64,000 bases of DNA from Sphingosinicella sp963974575 (GCF_963974575.1 NZ_CAXBBQ010000012.1:3197-67196), one strand, 5' to 3'. Positions 35,063 through 44,681 are shown, counted from the stretch's first letter. Translations and numbers: made by a program. The notes: generated from the sequence alone by a model not told the origin.

Positions 35063-36773
35063 ATCCTCTACTCAACAGCCAGGCCGCGACCCCGATGACG
35101 ATGACCGAAACGCCCACCCCCATCCGTGCATAATCAGAGAACCGATACCCTCCCGGCCCCATGACGAGCAAGTTGTTCTGGTGTCCGATGGGTGTGAGGA
35201 AGTCCGAGGATGCGCCGATCAGCACCATGATGAGGCCCGCATCGGGCGAGAAATCCATGTATTCGGACATCTGGATCGCAAGCGGCCCCATGATGATTGC
35301 CGTCGCCACGTTGTTGAGCAGCGCGGAGAGGAGAAGCGTCGCGGCACCGATCGCCGCGAACGTGGCGAACACGCTGGCGTTGCCGAGCTGGGCGCTCAGC
35401 CATTCCGAAAGGATGTTCACCGCTCCGGTCGATTCAAGGCTCTGGCCGACCGGTATCATCGCCGCGAGCATGATGACGACCGGCCAGTCAATCGACCGGT
35501 ACACTTCCGAAGTCGGAATAAGGCGAGTCGCCGCCAGTATCGCGGCCGCGGCGAAGAATGCGATCGCGGGCGACAGGTCAAACGCCACGATGCCCACGAT
35601 GGCGGCCGTGAATATGGCAACGATCGCGGCGGCGCGGCTCGGCTCGACGGGTGGTGTATCGAGACGCCCGATTTCCAGAAGGCGGGCGTTTGCAATGAAC
35701 GCACCGAGCTGGTCGGCGGGGCCGTGAATGAACAATTGGTCGCCGGGTTGAATCTCCATTTCCGACAGCGGCAACCGCTCGTGCGCGGCGCGCGGGCCCG
35801 CCCCGACGACGCGGAGTTGCTGGCCGCTCCGCCATGTGACGGCCTCGTACCGCTGCCCGATCAGGAAGGAGCCATGCGCAACCGCGGCACGCACCGTTGT
35901 CGCATCCGGTGCGGGATTGCGGGCGACGGTTGGATAGGTGCCGGTCGCATCGGATAGCTCCCACGGATCCTTGCGGCTGAGCACGAGCACGCGGCGCCTG
36001 TCGCCGCCGATTGCCTGCGAATAGTTTTCGAAGCTCGCGAGGAGACGGCTGCCCGCCTTGCGTAGCGCTGAGCGGAGTTCCGCCTCGTCGGTCTCGGAAG
36101 GGACATCGAGTTCGAAGATGCGCCAGGGGTTGGCGAACGCGCGGACAGGCGCGCGTGCATCGGGCAGCAGTCGCCAGCCGATCACCGCCATGTAGAGAAG
36201 CCCAGCGGCGGCCACACAGCTTGCCACCGGTGTCATCTGGAAGAAGCTGAACGGCTCTCCCAGCGAATTTTGCCGGATCGACGACAGAATGAGGTTCGCG
36301 GGCGTACCGATCAATGTCGTCATGCCGCCGAGGATGGTCGCGAACGCCAGCGGCATCAGCGCCGCGGAGGGAGAGCGTCGCGAATCGATGGCGACCTGCG
36401 TGGCGATCGGCATCGTGATGACGAGCGCGGCGATGTTGTTCATGAATGCAGAGAGGACCGCGCCGACCACCATCACGATGATGAGCCTGATAGGGAACGG
36501 CGCCCGCTCGGGAATCACCCGGCGCGTGAACGCAGCCGCGATGCCGCTGATCTCGACCGCGCGCCCGACGACGAGCACTGCGGCAACCGCGATCACCGCG
36601 GGGTCGGAGAAGCCGGCCAGCGCTTCCTTCGGGCTGACAACGCCAACCACCAGCGCCGCGAGCAGCGCGATAACGGCGACGAGATCGTGCCGAACCTTCT
36701 CGCTGATGAAAAGCACCAGCGTGAGCGCCAGGATCGTCGAGCTGACGATTGCGGGGTCGAAGGGCAGGTTCAA
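35055..36773 (-). CDS. SLC13-family anion permease with TrkA-C domains
   Basis: A 572-residue inner-membrane transporter of the DASS/ArsB type. Two membrane halves flank a central cytosolic part (about 205-390) with two RCK_C/TrkA-C-like segments, including HGSFLIGQRYEAVTWR...VVGAG and EIQPGDQLFIHGPADQLGAF. The first half contains NNIAALVITMPIA and TLIGTPANLILSS, the second NNVATAIIMGPLA and TPIGHQNNLLVMGPG, the paired substrate-binding motifs of this superfamily. I chose TTG 36773, which overlaps the previous stop as TTGA. Likely substrates are sulfate or dicarboxylates; the sequence does not choose. Confidence 0.87.
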   Translation of the reverse strand: MNLPFDPAIVSSTILALTLVLFISEKVRHDLVAVIALLAALVVGVVSPKEALAGFSDPAVIAVAAVLVVGRAVEISGIAAAFTRRVIPERAPFPIRLIIVMVVGAVLSAFMNNIAALVITMPIATQVAIDSRRSPSAALMPLAFATILGGMTTLIGTPANLILSSIRQNSLGEPFSFFQMTPVASCVAAAGLLYMAVIGWRLLPDARAPVRAFANPWRIFELDVPSETDEAELRSALRKAGSRLLASFENYSQAIGGDRRRVLVLSRKDPWELSDATGTYPTVARNPAPDATTVRAAVAHGSFLIGQRYEAVTWRSGQQLRVVGAGPRAAHERLPLSEMEIQPGDQLFIHGPADQLGAFIANARLLEIGRLDTPPVEPSRAAAIVAIFTAAIVGIVAFDLSPAIAFFAAAAILAATRLIPTSEVYRSIDWPVVIMLAAMIPVGQSLESTGAVNILSEWLSAQLGNASVFATFAAIGAATLLLSALLNNVATAIIMGPLAIQMSEYMDFSPDAGLIMVLIGASSDFLTPIGHQNNLLVMGPGGYRFSDYARMGVGVSVIVIGVAAWLLSRGFG

Positions 36774-37612
36774 GAGAGGCGAACGCCGGCAGCGCCGGCG
36801 ACCTCCTGCACATATTGCCACGCGACGCGGCCCGAGCGCCCGCCACGCCCGGTCGCCCATGTGACGGCAGCCCGGGGATCGATATCCAGCCCGTAGGCAC
36901 GACCGTAGGCCTCAACCATCGCCAGATAGGTGTTCTGGTCACAGGCGTGGAAGCCGAGCGACAGGCCGAAGCGGTCGGCGAGTGCGAGACGGTCGTCGAG
37001 CACGTCGCGGGCGTTGATGCTGTTCGCAAGCTCGTTCTCGCGCATTTCGCGCGGCACGATATGACGGCGGTTCGAGGTGACGTAGAAGCGGCAATTGTCC
37101 GGCCGTGCCTCGATGCCGCCTTCGAGAACGGAGCGCAGACGCCGGTACTGGCGTTCGTCCGTATCGAAGCTGAGGTCATCGCAGAACAGCACGAACGCGC
37201 CGTCGCGCTTCGCGAGACGTCGCAGTAGCAGCGAAACGTCGGCGATGTCGTCGCGCTCGATCTCGACGAGGGCGATCGCCTCGCCTGCCGCCTGCAGGTG
37301 CGCGACCGCCGACTTCACAAGGCTGGACTTGCCCATGCCGCGCGAACCCCACAGCAGGATGTCGTGGGCGGGCAGGCGTTTGGCCAGCCGCTCGGTGTTG
37401 CGGAGCAGCGCTTCGCGCTGCGCATTGATCCCCACGTAGCGGTCCAGCGGCTGCGCGCTGAGCGTCGCGACTGGCCGCAGCGTGCCATGATCCCAGGCGT
37501 AAGCCGGGGCATCGGGCAGCGCCTCGCTGGCAGCCGGCGCGGGCGCAAGCCGTTCCAGCGCGTCTGCGATGCGCGCAAAAAGGCTGATTTCAGGAGATTC
37601 GGGCGTTTTCAT
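36770..37612 (-). CDS. DUF815-family AAA-like ATPase
   Basis: A 280-residue P-loop ATPase. Walker A is GSRGMGKSS (89-97) and Walker B FVLFCDDLSFD (140-150), with a sensor-like YVTSNRRHIVPRE and a C-terminal WATGRGGRSGRVAWQYVQEV typical of DUF815. ATG 37612 gives the normal N-terminus. It is the first gene of a three-gene operon with the SLC13 permease and DUF389 protein, joined by a TTGA overlap. DUF815 proteins are common in alphaproteobacteria and their role is not known to me. Confidence 0.85.
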   Translation of the reverse strand: MKTPESPEISLFARIADALERLAPAPAASEALPDAPAYAWDHGTLRPVATLSAQPLDRYVGINAQREALLRNTERLAKRLPAHDILLWGSRGMGKSSLVKSAVAHLQAAGEAIALVEIERDDIADVSLLLRRLAKRDGAFVLFCDDLSFDTDERQYRRLRSVLEGGIEARPDNCRFYVTSNRRHIVPREMRENELANSINARDVLDDRLALADRFGLSLGFHACDQNTYLAMVEAYGRAYGLDIDPRAAVTWATGRGGRSGRVAWQYVQEVAGAAGVRLS

Positions 37613-37639
37613 TGCGTCTCGCTCTTGCATTTGTATAGT
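37612..37639 (+). promoter_or_regulatory. Possible promoter of the yajC-secDF operon
   Basis: TATAGT (37634-37639, 5 of 6 to consensus) with TTGCGT (37612-37617) 16 bp upstream, about 45 bp before the yajC start. The -35 match is weak (3 of 6). Confidence 0.35.
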
Positions 37640-37684
37640 CGCGCGCCAAATCGCAGCCACACGCTTTCGAAAGCAAGGGTCTCA

Positions 37685-38032
37685 ATGCTCATTTCTCCAG
37701 CCTATGCGCAAGCCGCGGGGGCAGCGCCGGGAGGCGGCGCGGCTTTCCTGAACGCCATCATGCCGTTCCTCCTCATCATCCCCATCTTCTACTTCCTGCT
37801 GATCCGTCCGCAACAGCGGCGATTGAAGCAGCACCGCGAGATGATCGCTGCGGTGAAGAAGGGCGACACGGTGGTGACGGCCGGCGGCCTGATCGGCAAA
37901 GTCGCGAAGGTGACCGACGACGAGGTCGAGGTTGAGCTTGCGGCTGCCACGAAGGTCCGCGTCGTGAAGTCGACGCTCTCCGAGGTTCGCGCCGTCGGCA
38001 CTGGCAAACCCGCCAACGACACGGCCGCCTGA
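37685..38032 (+). CDS. yajC: Preprotein translocase subunit YajC
   Basis: A 115-residue single-pass inner-membrane protein that joins SecDF in the Sec holotranslocon. The membrane helix (about 22-40) is NAIMPFLLIIPIFYFLLIRPQQRR, with the conserved RPQQRR(x)K boundary. The cytosolic tail has KKGDTVVTAGGLIGKVAKV. ATG 37685 is the first start that gives this short protein; the open frame upstream is non-homologous. It is 16 bp ahead of secD in the conserved order. Confidence 0.96.
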   Translation: MLISPAYAQAAGAAPGGGAAFLNAIMPFLLIIPIFYFLLIRPQQRRLKQHREMIAAVKKGDTVVTAGGLIGKVAKVTDDEVEVELAAATKVRVVKSTLSEVRAVGTGKPANDTAA

Positions 38033-38048
38033 AGGTTGAACCTGCGCC

Positions 38049-39641
38049 ATGCTTGAATTCTCCAAGGCGAAGATCTGGTCGATCATCGCCGTGCTCGTTG
38101 CAGGCTTCATCTTCGCGATCCCCAACGCTTTCCCCGAAGAGCAGGTTCAAGCCTGGCCGAGCTGGGCGCCCAAGAAGCAGATGAACCTCGGCCTCGATCT
38201 TCGGGGCGGAAGCCACATCCTGCTCGAAGCGAACGCCGAAGGGCTCGCCCGCGCCAACATCGACAAGATGGAGGAAGACGCGCTTTCCGAACTGCGCCGC
38301 GCCGAGGGCGGTGCGATTGCGGTGGGTGATGTCAGCAACCGCGGCGGGCGCGTGAGCTTTCTCGTGCGCAATGTTGACGATGTAGACCGCGCGGTCGACC
38401 TGCTTCGCAACCTTTCCATGCCGATCGGCGTGACGGGGCAGCGCAGCTTCAACGTCGAGGTGACGGACGGCAACCGCATCGTGCTCACGCAAACGTCGGC
38501 GGGCCGTACGCAGGCGATGGAAAGCGCGATGACGCAGGCGGTGGAGGTGATCCGCCGCCGCATCGACGAGCTTGGCACGCGTGAGCCGACGATCATCCGG
38601 CAGGGCAGCCAGCGCATCGTCGTGCAGGTGCCGGGCCTTCAGGACCCTTCCGCGCTCAAGCAGCTACTTGGCAAGACCGCGCAGCTTGAGTTCAAGCTCG
38701 TCGATATCACTGCCGACCCGGCGGACGTGGCGGCGGGCCGTGCGCCCGCGGGCAGCCAGATACTTCAGATGGCGGATACCGGGCAGCCGATTGCAGTGAA
38801 GCGCCGCGCGATCATCACCGGCGACCAGCTGATGGACGCGCAGCAGACGCTGCAGCAGGGCCAGTGGGTCGTCAGCTTCCGCTTCGACAGCGCCGGTGGC
38901 CGCCGCTTCGCGCGCACCACGCAGGAGAACGTCGGCAAACCGTTCGCCATCGTGCTCGACAACCGCGTGATCAGCGCACCCAACATCAACGAGCCCATTC
39001 TCGGCGGATCGGGTGTCATTTCGGGGAGCTTCAACGCGGAAAGCTCGAACGAGCTGGCGATCCTGCTGCGCTCGGGCAAGCTGCCGGTGGAGCTGAAGGT
39101 CGTCGAGGAACGCACCGTCGGCCCCGACCTCGGCGCCGACTCGATTCGCGCCGGCACGATCGCCTCGCTGGTCGCAGTGCTCGCGGTGGGCGTGTTCATG
39201 TTCCTTACCTACGGACGGTTCGGCGTGTATGCGAACATCGCGCTGGTGCTGAACGTGGTCCTGATCCTCGCGGTCATGTCGCTGACCGGCGCGACGATGA
39301 CGCTGCCCGGCGTGGCCGGCATGGTGCTCACCATCGGTGCCGCGGTCGATGCCAACGTGCTCATCAACGAACGTATCCGGGAAGAGCAGCGCAAGGGCAG
39401 GGGAGTCCGCTCCGCAGTCGAGAACGGCTTCAAGGAAGCCAGCCGCACGATCTGGGACGCGAACACGATGAACCTCATCGTGGCCGCCGTGATGTTCGCT
39501 TTCGGTTCAGGGCCGATCAAGGGCTTTGCCGTGGTCCTCACCATCGGCATCGTCACCTCGGTGTTCACGGCGGTGACCGTGGCGCGCCTCTTCATCGTCA
39601 ACTGGCTGAACCGTACGCGGCCGGCCACCATCACGATCTGA
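38049..39641 (+). CDS. secD: Protein translocase subunit SecD
   Basis: A 530-residue inner-membrane subunit that uses the proton gradient to pull proteins through SecYEG. It has an N-terminal helix (about 9-26) and a large periplasmic P1 domain beginning LGLDLRGGSHILLE. Five C-terminal helices include GTIASLVAVLAVGVFMFLTYGRFG and the IGAAVDANVLINERIREE signature. The typical GNVISAPNINEPI region appears here as DNRVISAPNINEPI. It is followed 12 bp later by secF. Confidence 0.96.
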   Translation: MLEFSKAKIWSIIAVLVAGFIFAIPNAFPEEQVQAWPSWAPKKQMNLGLDLRGGSHILLEANAEGLARANIDKMEEDALSELRRAEGGAIAVGDVSNRGGRVSFLVRNVDDVDRAVDLLRNLSMPIGVTGQRSFNVEVTDGNRIVLTQTSAGRTQAMESAMTQAVEVIRRRIDELGTREPTIIRQGSQRIVVQVPGLQDPSALKQLLGKTAQLEFKLVDITADPADVAAGRAPAGSQILQMADTGQPIAVKRRAIITGDQLMDAQQTLQQGQWVVSFRFDSAGGRRFARTTQENVGKPFAIVLDNRVISAPNINEPILGGSGVISGSFNAESSNELAILLRSGKLPVELKVVEERTVGPDLGADSIRAGTIASLVAVLAVGVFMFLTYGRFGVYANIALVLNVVLILAVMSLTGATMTLPGVAGMVLTIGAAVDANVLINERIREEQRKGRGVRSAVENGFKEASRTIWDANTMNLIVAAVMFAFGSGPIKGFAVVLTIGIVTSVFTAVTVARLFIVNWLNRTRPATITI

Positions 39642-39653
39642 TCGGACCAGCAC

Positions 39654-40604
39654 ATGCGGCTCCTGAAAATCATTCCGGACAACACCAACATCCGCTTCGT
39701 GCGGCTGCGTTGGATCGCGTTCGCCGTCACCACCATTTTGACGTTGAGCTCGATCGCCCTGCTGGCGACGCGTGGGCTTAATCTCGGTGTCGATTTCGTC
39801 GGCGGCCTGATGATGGAAGTGAAGTTCGAACAGCCCGTAAAGCTCGACGAACTGCGCAGCACCGTCGACCGCCTCGACTACGGATCGTCCGCGCTGCAGA
39901 ACTTCGGCGGCCCCGATACAGTGCTGATCCGCCTGCCGCTGCCGCCTGGAGACGATGCCGCCGTGCAGCGCGTCGTGCAGAAGGTGCAGAACGCAATTCG
40001 CGTGAATCACGAGGATGCTTCGTTCCGCCGCGTCGAAACGGTGAGCGGCAAGGTTTCCGAGGAGCTGATCCGCAACGGTATCATCGCCATCGTGATTTCG
40101 ATGGGCGCAATCGCGCTGTTCACGTGGTTCCGATTCGAATGGCATTTCGGCGTCTCGACGATCGTCGCGCTTGTCCACGACGTGACGGTTACGCTCGGCT
40201 TCTTCGCGCTGACGCAGCTCGAATTCGATCTCAATATCGTCGCCGCCGTGCTCACGATCATCGGCTATTCGCTGAACGACAAGGTCGTGATCGACGATCG
40301 TATTCGCGAGAACCTGCGCAAGTACCGGCAGATGGATATCGGTCCGCTGATCGACCTTTCGGTGAACGAAACGCTGTCGCGCACCTATGCGACGACGATG
40401 GCGCTGACGCTGGCGCTCGGCTCGCTTCTGCTCCTTGGCGGCGACGTGCTGTTCGGCTTCACCGCCGCGATGCTGCTCGGCATCGTGATCGGCACCTATT
40501 CGTCGGTGTTCGTCTCCTCCTCGCTGCTGATCTCGCTCGGCGTCGGGGCGAACACGTTCGCGCCGATCGAGGGCGGCACGGCGGAGAAGGTGGGCAGCCG
40601 CTAG
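39654..40604 (+). CDS. secF: Protein translocase subunit SecF
   Basis: A 316-residue partner of SecD. It has an N-terminal helix, then GVDFVGGLMMEVKFEQP at the start of the small periplasmic domain, five helices, and the signature TIIGYSLNDKVVIDDRIRENLRKYR. The C-terminal helices are followed by a short tail. It is 6 bp before the Mth938-domain gene, so all four genes form one operon. Confidence 0.96.
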   Translation: MRLLKIIPDNTNIRFVRLRWIAFAVTTILTLSSIALLATRGLNLGVDFVGGLMMEVKFEQPVKLDELRSTVDRLDYGSSALQNFGGPDTVLIRLPLPPGDDAAVQRVVQKVQNAIRVNHEDASFRRVETVSGKVSEELIRNGIIAIVISMGAIALFTWFRFEWHFGVSTIVALVHDVTVTLGFFALTQLEFDLNIVAAVLTIIGYSLNDKVVIDDRIRENLRKYRQMDIGPLIDLSVNETLSRTYATTMALTLALGSLLLLGGDVLFGFTAAMLLGIVIGTYSSVFVSSSLLISLGVGANTFAPIEGGTAEKVGSR

Positions 40605-40610
40605 GCGTCC

Positions 40611-40982
40611 GTGCCGCTCGAGCTGCAAACCGGCCCACGCGGCGTTCACCGTATCGATGCGATCCGGGGCGGCAGGTTCGTTGTCGCCGGGGAGCCGCGC
40701 GCCGGGAGCATCCTGATCTGGCCCGGCGGCGTTCAGGATGCGGCGGAAACGCTTACGATCGAGGCTTTCGCGCCGCTGCTTTCGCTCGATCCGGCGCGGG
40801 AGGTGCTGCTTGTCGGCACCGGCGCCGCGCTGCGCTGGCCCGATCAGGCGCTGCTGGACGCGCTTGCGGCAAAGGGGGCGGGGGTCGATGTCATGACGTC
40901 GCAGCTCGCCGCGCGCACTTATAACGTGCTTGCCGGCGAAGGTCGTCTCGTCGGCGCGTTATTGCTGGGCCTCGGGGCCTGA
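40611..40982 (+). CDS. Mth938-like domain (NDUFAF3-related) protein
   Basis: A 123-residue single-domain cytosolic protein of the Mth938/DUF498 fold, related to the mitochondrial complex I assembly factor NDUFAF3. It shows ILIWPGGVQDAAETLTIEAFAPLLSL, LLVGTGAALRWPDQALLDALAAKGAGVDVMTSQLAARTYNVL and the terminal EGRLVGALLLGL. The start is GTG 40611. It sits at the end of the sec operon, a conserved arrangement in alphaproteobacteria. Its last 24 bp overlap the convergent glycosyltransferase gene. Confidence 0.85.
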   Translation: MPLELQTGPRGVHRIDAIRGGRFVVAGEPRAGSILIWPGGVQDAAETLTIEAFAPLLSLDPAREVLLVGTGAALRWPDQALLDALAAKGAGVDVMTSQLAARTYNVLAGEGRLVGALLLGLGA

Positions 40983-42134
40983 CACCAGCGCCAGAAGGTG
41001 CGCGTAGAGCGCACCGGTGTTGTTTTTCCAGTCGAAACGCAGCGCCGAAGCGCGCACCGCTTCGGGAGCTGGCGGGGCTTCCAGCACGGCGCGGATGGCC
41101 TCGGCGAAAACTTCGGGCCTGGCATCATCGATCAGCGTGCCGGCCTCTGCGCGGTCCACGACCTCGGCAGCGGCGCCGACATTCGCGGTGACGACGGGCG
41201 TGCCGCTTGCGAGCGCTTCGACCCACACGTTGGCAAGGCCTTCGCTCGACGACGCATGGACGAACACGTCCGCCGCTGCCATCAGGGCAGGCATGTCGGC
41301 GTGGTGCACCCCGCCGAGCAGCCGGACGCGCGCGGAAAGACCGCGCTCGGCGATCAGGGCTTCGAGCTTCCGTCGCTCGCGCCCTTCGCCTGCGATGAAC
41401 AGCGTGGCATCGGGCAGCAGCTCGGCGGCGCCGATCACGAGCTCGAAGCGCTTCAGCGCCACAAGGTTGCCGACGGCGAGCAACAACGGTCCTGAAACGC
41501 CGAGCGATGCCTTTGCGGCCGAGCGTTCCACGGGGTGAAAACGATCAAGTTCGATGCCCGTGCGGTGCACGCGAATCTTCTCTTCGGGTATTCCGATCGC
41601 GACCATATCGGTCTTCAGCGATTCGGAGACGGCGAGCAGGCCGTCCGCAGCGTTCGCTGCGTCCACCATCAAGCGGCGGGCGGCAGGCTTCGCGCCCCAA
41701 AGGCGGATGTCCGACCCGCGTGCCTTGATCGAGACAGGAATGCCGAACGCCTGCCCCAGCCGCACGGCGGAGGGGCCGTCCGGCCAGAAGAATTCACAGT
41801 CGATCACATCCGGGCAGAAGCCGTCGGCAATGAGATCGACGAGCACACGCTTCCCGGCGTGGTACGCGAAAGCCGGGTTGAACCGCCAGCCGACGGCGGG
41901 GAGGAGCGGAAAACGCGGCCAGAAAACCGGGATGCCGTTGTGCTCGCCCCGCCTCGGTACGCGGGTGAGCGCGGCGTAAGGGCCGATGGGCAGGAACGTG
42001 CCGATTGGCGCCAGAACCTTCAGATCGACATCGCTGCGCGCGGCGAGGCGCGTCGTCTGCCGCTCGACGAATCCGCCGAAATTCGGCTGTACGGCGTTGG
42101 GGTACAACGAGGAGAAGGTGAGGACGTTCAGCAC
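40959..42134 (-). CDS. Glycosyltransferase family 4 protein
   Basis: A 391-residue GT-B enzyme. The N-terminal acceptor domain begins MLNVLTFSSLYPNAVQPNFGGFVERQT. The C-terminal donor domain (about 190-370) contains LLAVGNLVALKRFELVI, LFIAGEGRERRKLEALIAERGL, VRLLGGVHHADMPALMAAADVFVHAS and the E-x7-E nucleotide-sugar motif in SSEGLANVWVEALASGTPVV. It is an isolated gene, divergent from bamD. Donor and acceptor cannot be read; capsule, LPS or exopolysaccharide synthesis are usual. Confidence 0.88.
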   Translation of the reverse strand: MLNVLTFSSLYPNAVQPNFGGFVERQTTRLAARSDVDLKVLAPIGTFLPIGPYAALTRVPRRGEHNGIPVFWPRFPLLPAVGWRFNPAFAYHAGKRVLVDLIADGFCPDVIDCEFFWPDGPSAVRLGQAFGIPVSIKARGSDIRLWGAKPAARRLMVDAANAADGLLAVSESLKTDMVAIGIPEEKIRVHRTGIELDRFHPVERSAAKASLGVSGPLLLAVGNLVALKRFELVIGAAELLPDATLFIAGEGRERRKLEALIAERGLSARVRLLGGVHHADMPALMAAADVFVHASSSEGLANVWVEALASGTPVVTANVGAAAEVVDRAEAGTLIDDARPEVFAEAIRAVLEAPPAPEAVRASALRFDWKNNTGALYAHLLALVSGPEAQQ

Positions 42135-42220
42135 GGCGACATGCTGATAGCGTCAGTATCCCGCGCCTGCCAACCCATCAGCGCTTGGCGCACCGTTCGC
42201 GACCGGTTAAGGAGTGCCGC

Positions 42221-43018
42221 ATGACAGCTTCGTCCCGTACCGGTCGCGCGACCGGCCGTGCCCTTTTGCTTCTCGTTGCCGCCGGCCTCGCGCTGTCGGC
42301 CTGTGCCGGCAAGAAGGGGCCGAACGTCTCCGATCGCAGCTACATCGCGCGCGACGTCGAGACGCTCTACAACTTCGGCAAGGATACGCTGGACAAGGGC
42401 CGCTACAAGCAGGCCGCGCTGATCTTCGACGAGGTGGAGCGCCAGCATCCCTATTCGACATGGGCGCGTCGCGCCCAGTTGATGAGCGGTTTTTCCTATT
42501 ATCTGGCGAAGGACTACCAGCAGGCGATCCTGTCTTCGCAGCGCTTCCTGTCGCTGCACCCCGGCAACAAGGACGCCGCTTACGCCTATTACCTGATCGC
42601 GATCAGCTATTACGAGCAGATCGCCAACGTGCAGCGTGATCAGAAGATCACCGATCAGGCACTCTCCGCGCTCACCGAGGTGACGCGCCGCTTCCCCGAT
42701 TCGTCCTATGCTGCGGATGCGCGGCTGAAGATGGACCTCGCCCGCGATCACCTCGCCGGCAAGGAAATGGAAATCGGCCGCTTCTACCAGCAGCGCCGCC
42801 AGTTCATCGCGGCGGCCTCGCGCTTCCGCAACGTCGTCGACAAGTACGACGTGACGAGCCACACGCCGGAAGCGCTGCACCGCCTCGTGGAGGTGTATCT
42901 GGCCCTTGGCCTTCGCGACGAGGCGCGGAAGACCGCGGCGGCGCTCGGGTACAACTACCCCGGATCGAAGTGGTACGAGCGCAGCTTCGCGCTCGTCGAA
43001 CGCAACACGACCGGCTGA
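42221..43018 (+). CDS. bamD: Outer-membrane assembly lipoprotein BamD
   Basis: A 265-residue essential BAM-complex lipoprotein. The signal peptide ends in LSAC (C28). The mature part is tetratricopeptide helices: ETLYNFGKDTLDKGRYKQAALIFDEVERQHPYS, then AKDYQQAILSSQRFLSLHPGN and AYAYYLIAISYYEQIANVQRDQ, the last being a BamD hallmark. ATG 42221 follows AAGGAG. It heads the conserved bamD-recN-ligA run. Confidence 0.95.
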   Translation: MTASSRTGRATGRALLLLVAAGLALSACAGKKGPNVSDRSYIARDVETLYNFGKDTLDKGRYKQAALIFDEVERQHPYSTWARRAQLMSGFSYYLAKDYQQAILSSQRFLSLHPGNKDAAYAYYLIAISYYEQIANVQRDQKITDQALSALTEVTRRFPDSSYAADARLKMDLARDHLAGKEMEIGRFYQQRRQFIAAASRFRNVVDKYDVTSHTPEALHRLVEVYLALGLRDEARKTAAALGYNYPGSKWYERSFALVERNTTG

Positions 43019-43028
43019 GGCGGCTAGC

Positions 43029-44681
43029 GTGCTTGCCGCGCTGGAAATCCGCAACGTCGTCCTTATCGAACAGCTTTCGCTCGATTTCGGCGAAGGCCTC
43101 GGCGTGCTCACCGGCGAGACCGGCGCGGGCAAATCCATCCTGCTCGACAGTCTCGGCCTCGCGCTCGGTGCGCGCGGCGACACCGGGCTGGTGCGCGTCG
43201 GCGCGGGGCAGGCGCAGGTGACGGCGGTGTTCAGCGTGGACGAAGGCCACGAGGCGTTCGCGCTGCTGGGCGAGCAGGGCATTGAGACCGAGGGGCGGGA
43301 GATCGTGCTGCGGCGCATCGTGCGCAGCGACGGCGGCAGTCGAGCGTTCGTGAACGATCAATCGGTGAGCGCGCAACTGCTGCGCGATGTCGGCGGCACG
43401 CTTATCGAGATTCATGGCCAGCATGACGAGCGGGGACTGCTCAATCCGAAGGGGCACCGCGCGCTCCTTGATGCGTTCGCCGGCATCGATACCGGGCCGT
43501 GCGGCGAGGCTTACCGGGCGTGGCGGGAGGCGGAAGCGGCGCTTGCGGCGGCGCGCGAGACCGTGGAGCGCGACGAGCGCGACCGCGAGTTTCTGGAACA
43601 TGCCGTCGCGGAGCTGCGCGCGCTGAAACCCGAACCCGGCGAAGAGGAAACGCTCGCGGCGCGGCGTACCGACATGCTGAAGGGCCAGAAGCTCTCCGAA
43701 GACCTGGATGCGATCAGCGGCGATCTCGACGGTAGCGACGGCGGCCTTGCACGCCTGCGCACGGCGGCGCGGCGGCTGGACCGCGTGGCGGGCGAGCATC
43801 CGCTGCTCGGCGAGATGCTTGCCGCGCTCGACCGGGCGCTGGCCGAGGCGGGGGAGGCGGAGGATCACCTGCGCGCCGCACGCGAGGCGATGTGGTTCGA
43901 GCCAAGCGAGCTTGATGACGTCGAAAGCCGCCTGTTCGAGCTGCGCGGCGTGGCACGCAAGCACCGGGTGGAGCCCGATCGGCTCGCCGATCTTGCCGCC
44001 GAGTTCGAGGCGCGCGCTGCGGCGATTGCGGCGGGTGAGGCCGGGCTTGCGGGATTGGAGCGCAAGGTGGCCGGCGCGCGGGAGGCGTTCATCAAGGCTG
44101 CCGACGCGCTCGGCGCGGCACGGCGGGCGGCTGCAGAGCGCCTTGACCTCGCTATGGCGGGGGAGCTGCCGCCGCTGAAACTGGAAGCCGCGAAGTTCCG
44201 TACGGTGGTGGAAACGCTGCCCGAGGCGCAATGGTCGGAAGCTGGAACCGACCGCGCCGAGTTCGAGATTTCGACGAACCCCGGCGCACCGTTCGGGCCG
44301 CTGATGAAGATCGCCAGCGGCGGCGAACTGTCGCGCTTCATGCTGGCGCTGAAGGTGGCGCTTTCCGAAACGCGCGGGCAGGGCACGCTTATTTTCGACG
44401 AGATTGATCGGGGTGTCGGCGGGGCAACCGCGAGCGCGATCGGCGAGCGGCTGGCGCGGCTGGCGGAGGGCGCGCAGGTGCTCGTCGTGACGCACAGTCC
44501 GCAGGTGGCGGCGCGCGCGGCGCAGCAGTTCCGCATCGAAAAGGCATCGGACGGTATGGAGGCGCGCACGGCGGTCGTTCGGCTGGATGCGGCGGCGCGG
44601 CGTGAGGAGATCGCGCGGATGCTTTCGGGCGCAGAGATCACCGACGAGGCGCGCGCGCAGGCGGAAAGATTGTTGGCGTGA
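43029..44681 (+). CDS. recN: DNA repair protein RecN
   Basis: A 550-residue SMC-like ATPase for double-strand break repair. Walker A GETGAGKS is at 29-36, then a Q-loop region, coiled-coil arms (about 150-390), signature IASGGELSRFMLALK, and Walker B GTLIFDEIDRGVGG with D-loop. The start is GTG 43029, ten bases after the bamD stop; the open frame upstream lies inside bamD. The stop overlaps the ligA start as GTGA. No SOS box was recognised. Confidence 0.95.
   Translation: MLAALEIRNVVLIEQLSLDFGEGLGVLTGETGAGKSILLDSLGLALGARGDTGLVRVGAGQAQVTAVFSVDEGHEAFALLGEQGIETEGREIVLRRIVRSDGGSRAFVNDQSVSAQLLRDVGGTLIEIHGQHDERGLLNPKGHRALLDAFAGIDTGPCGEAYRAWREAEAALAAARETVERDERDREFLEHAVAELRALKPEPGEEETLAARRTDMLKGQKLSEDLDAISGDLDGSDGGLARLRTAARRLDRVAGEHPLLGEMLAALDRALAEAGEAEDHLRAAREAMWFEPSELDDVESRLFELRGVARKHRVEPDRLADLAAEFEARAAAIAAGEAGLAGLERKVAGAREAFIKAADALGAARRAAAERLDLAMAGELPPLKLEAAKFRTVVETLPEAQWSEAGTDRAEFEISTNPGAPFGPLMKIASGGELSRFMLALKVALSETRGQGTLIFDEIDRGVGGATASAIGERLARLAEGAQVLVVTHSPQVAARAAQQFRIEKASDGMEARTAVVRLDAAARREEIARMLSGAEITDEARAQAERLLA

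Noticed and set aside
40959..40982. 24-bp antisense overlap of the Mth938 and glycosyltransferase genes as a regulatory feature
   Set aside because: Short convergent overlaps are common in compact genomes (another is at 29148-29166) and give no specific sign of regulation.
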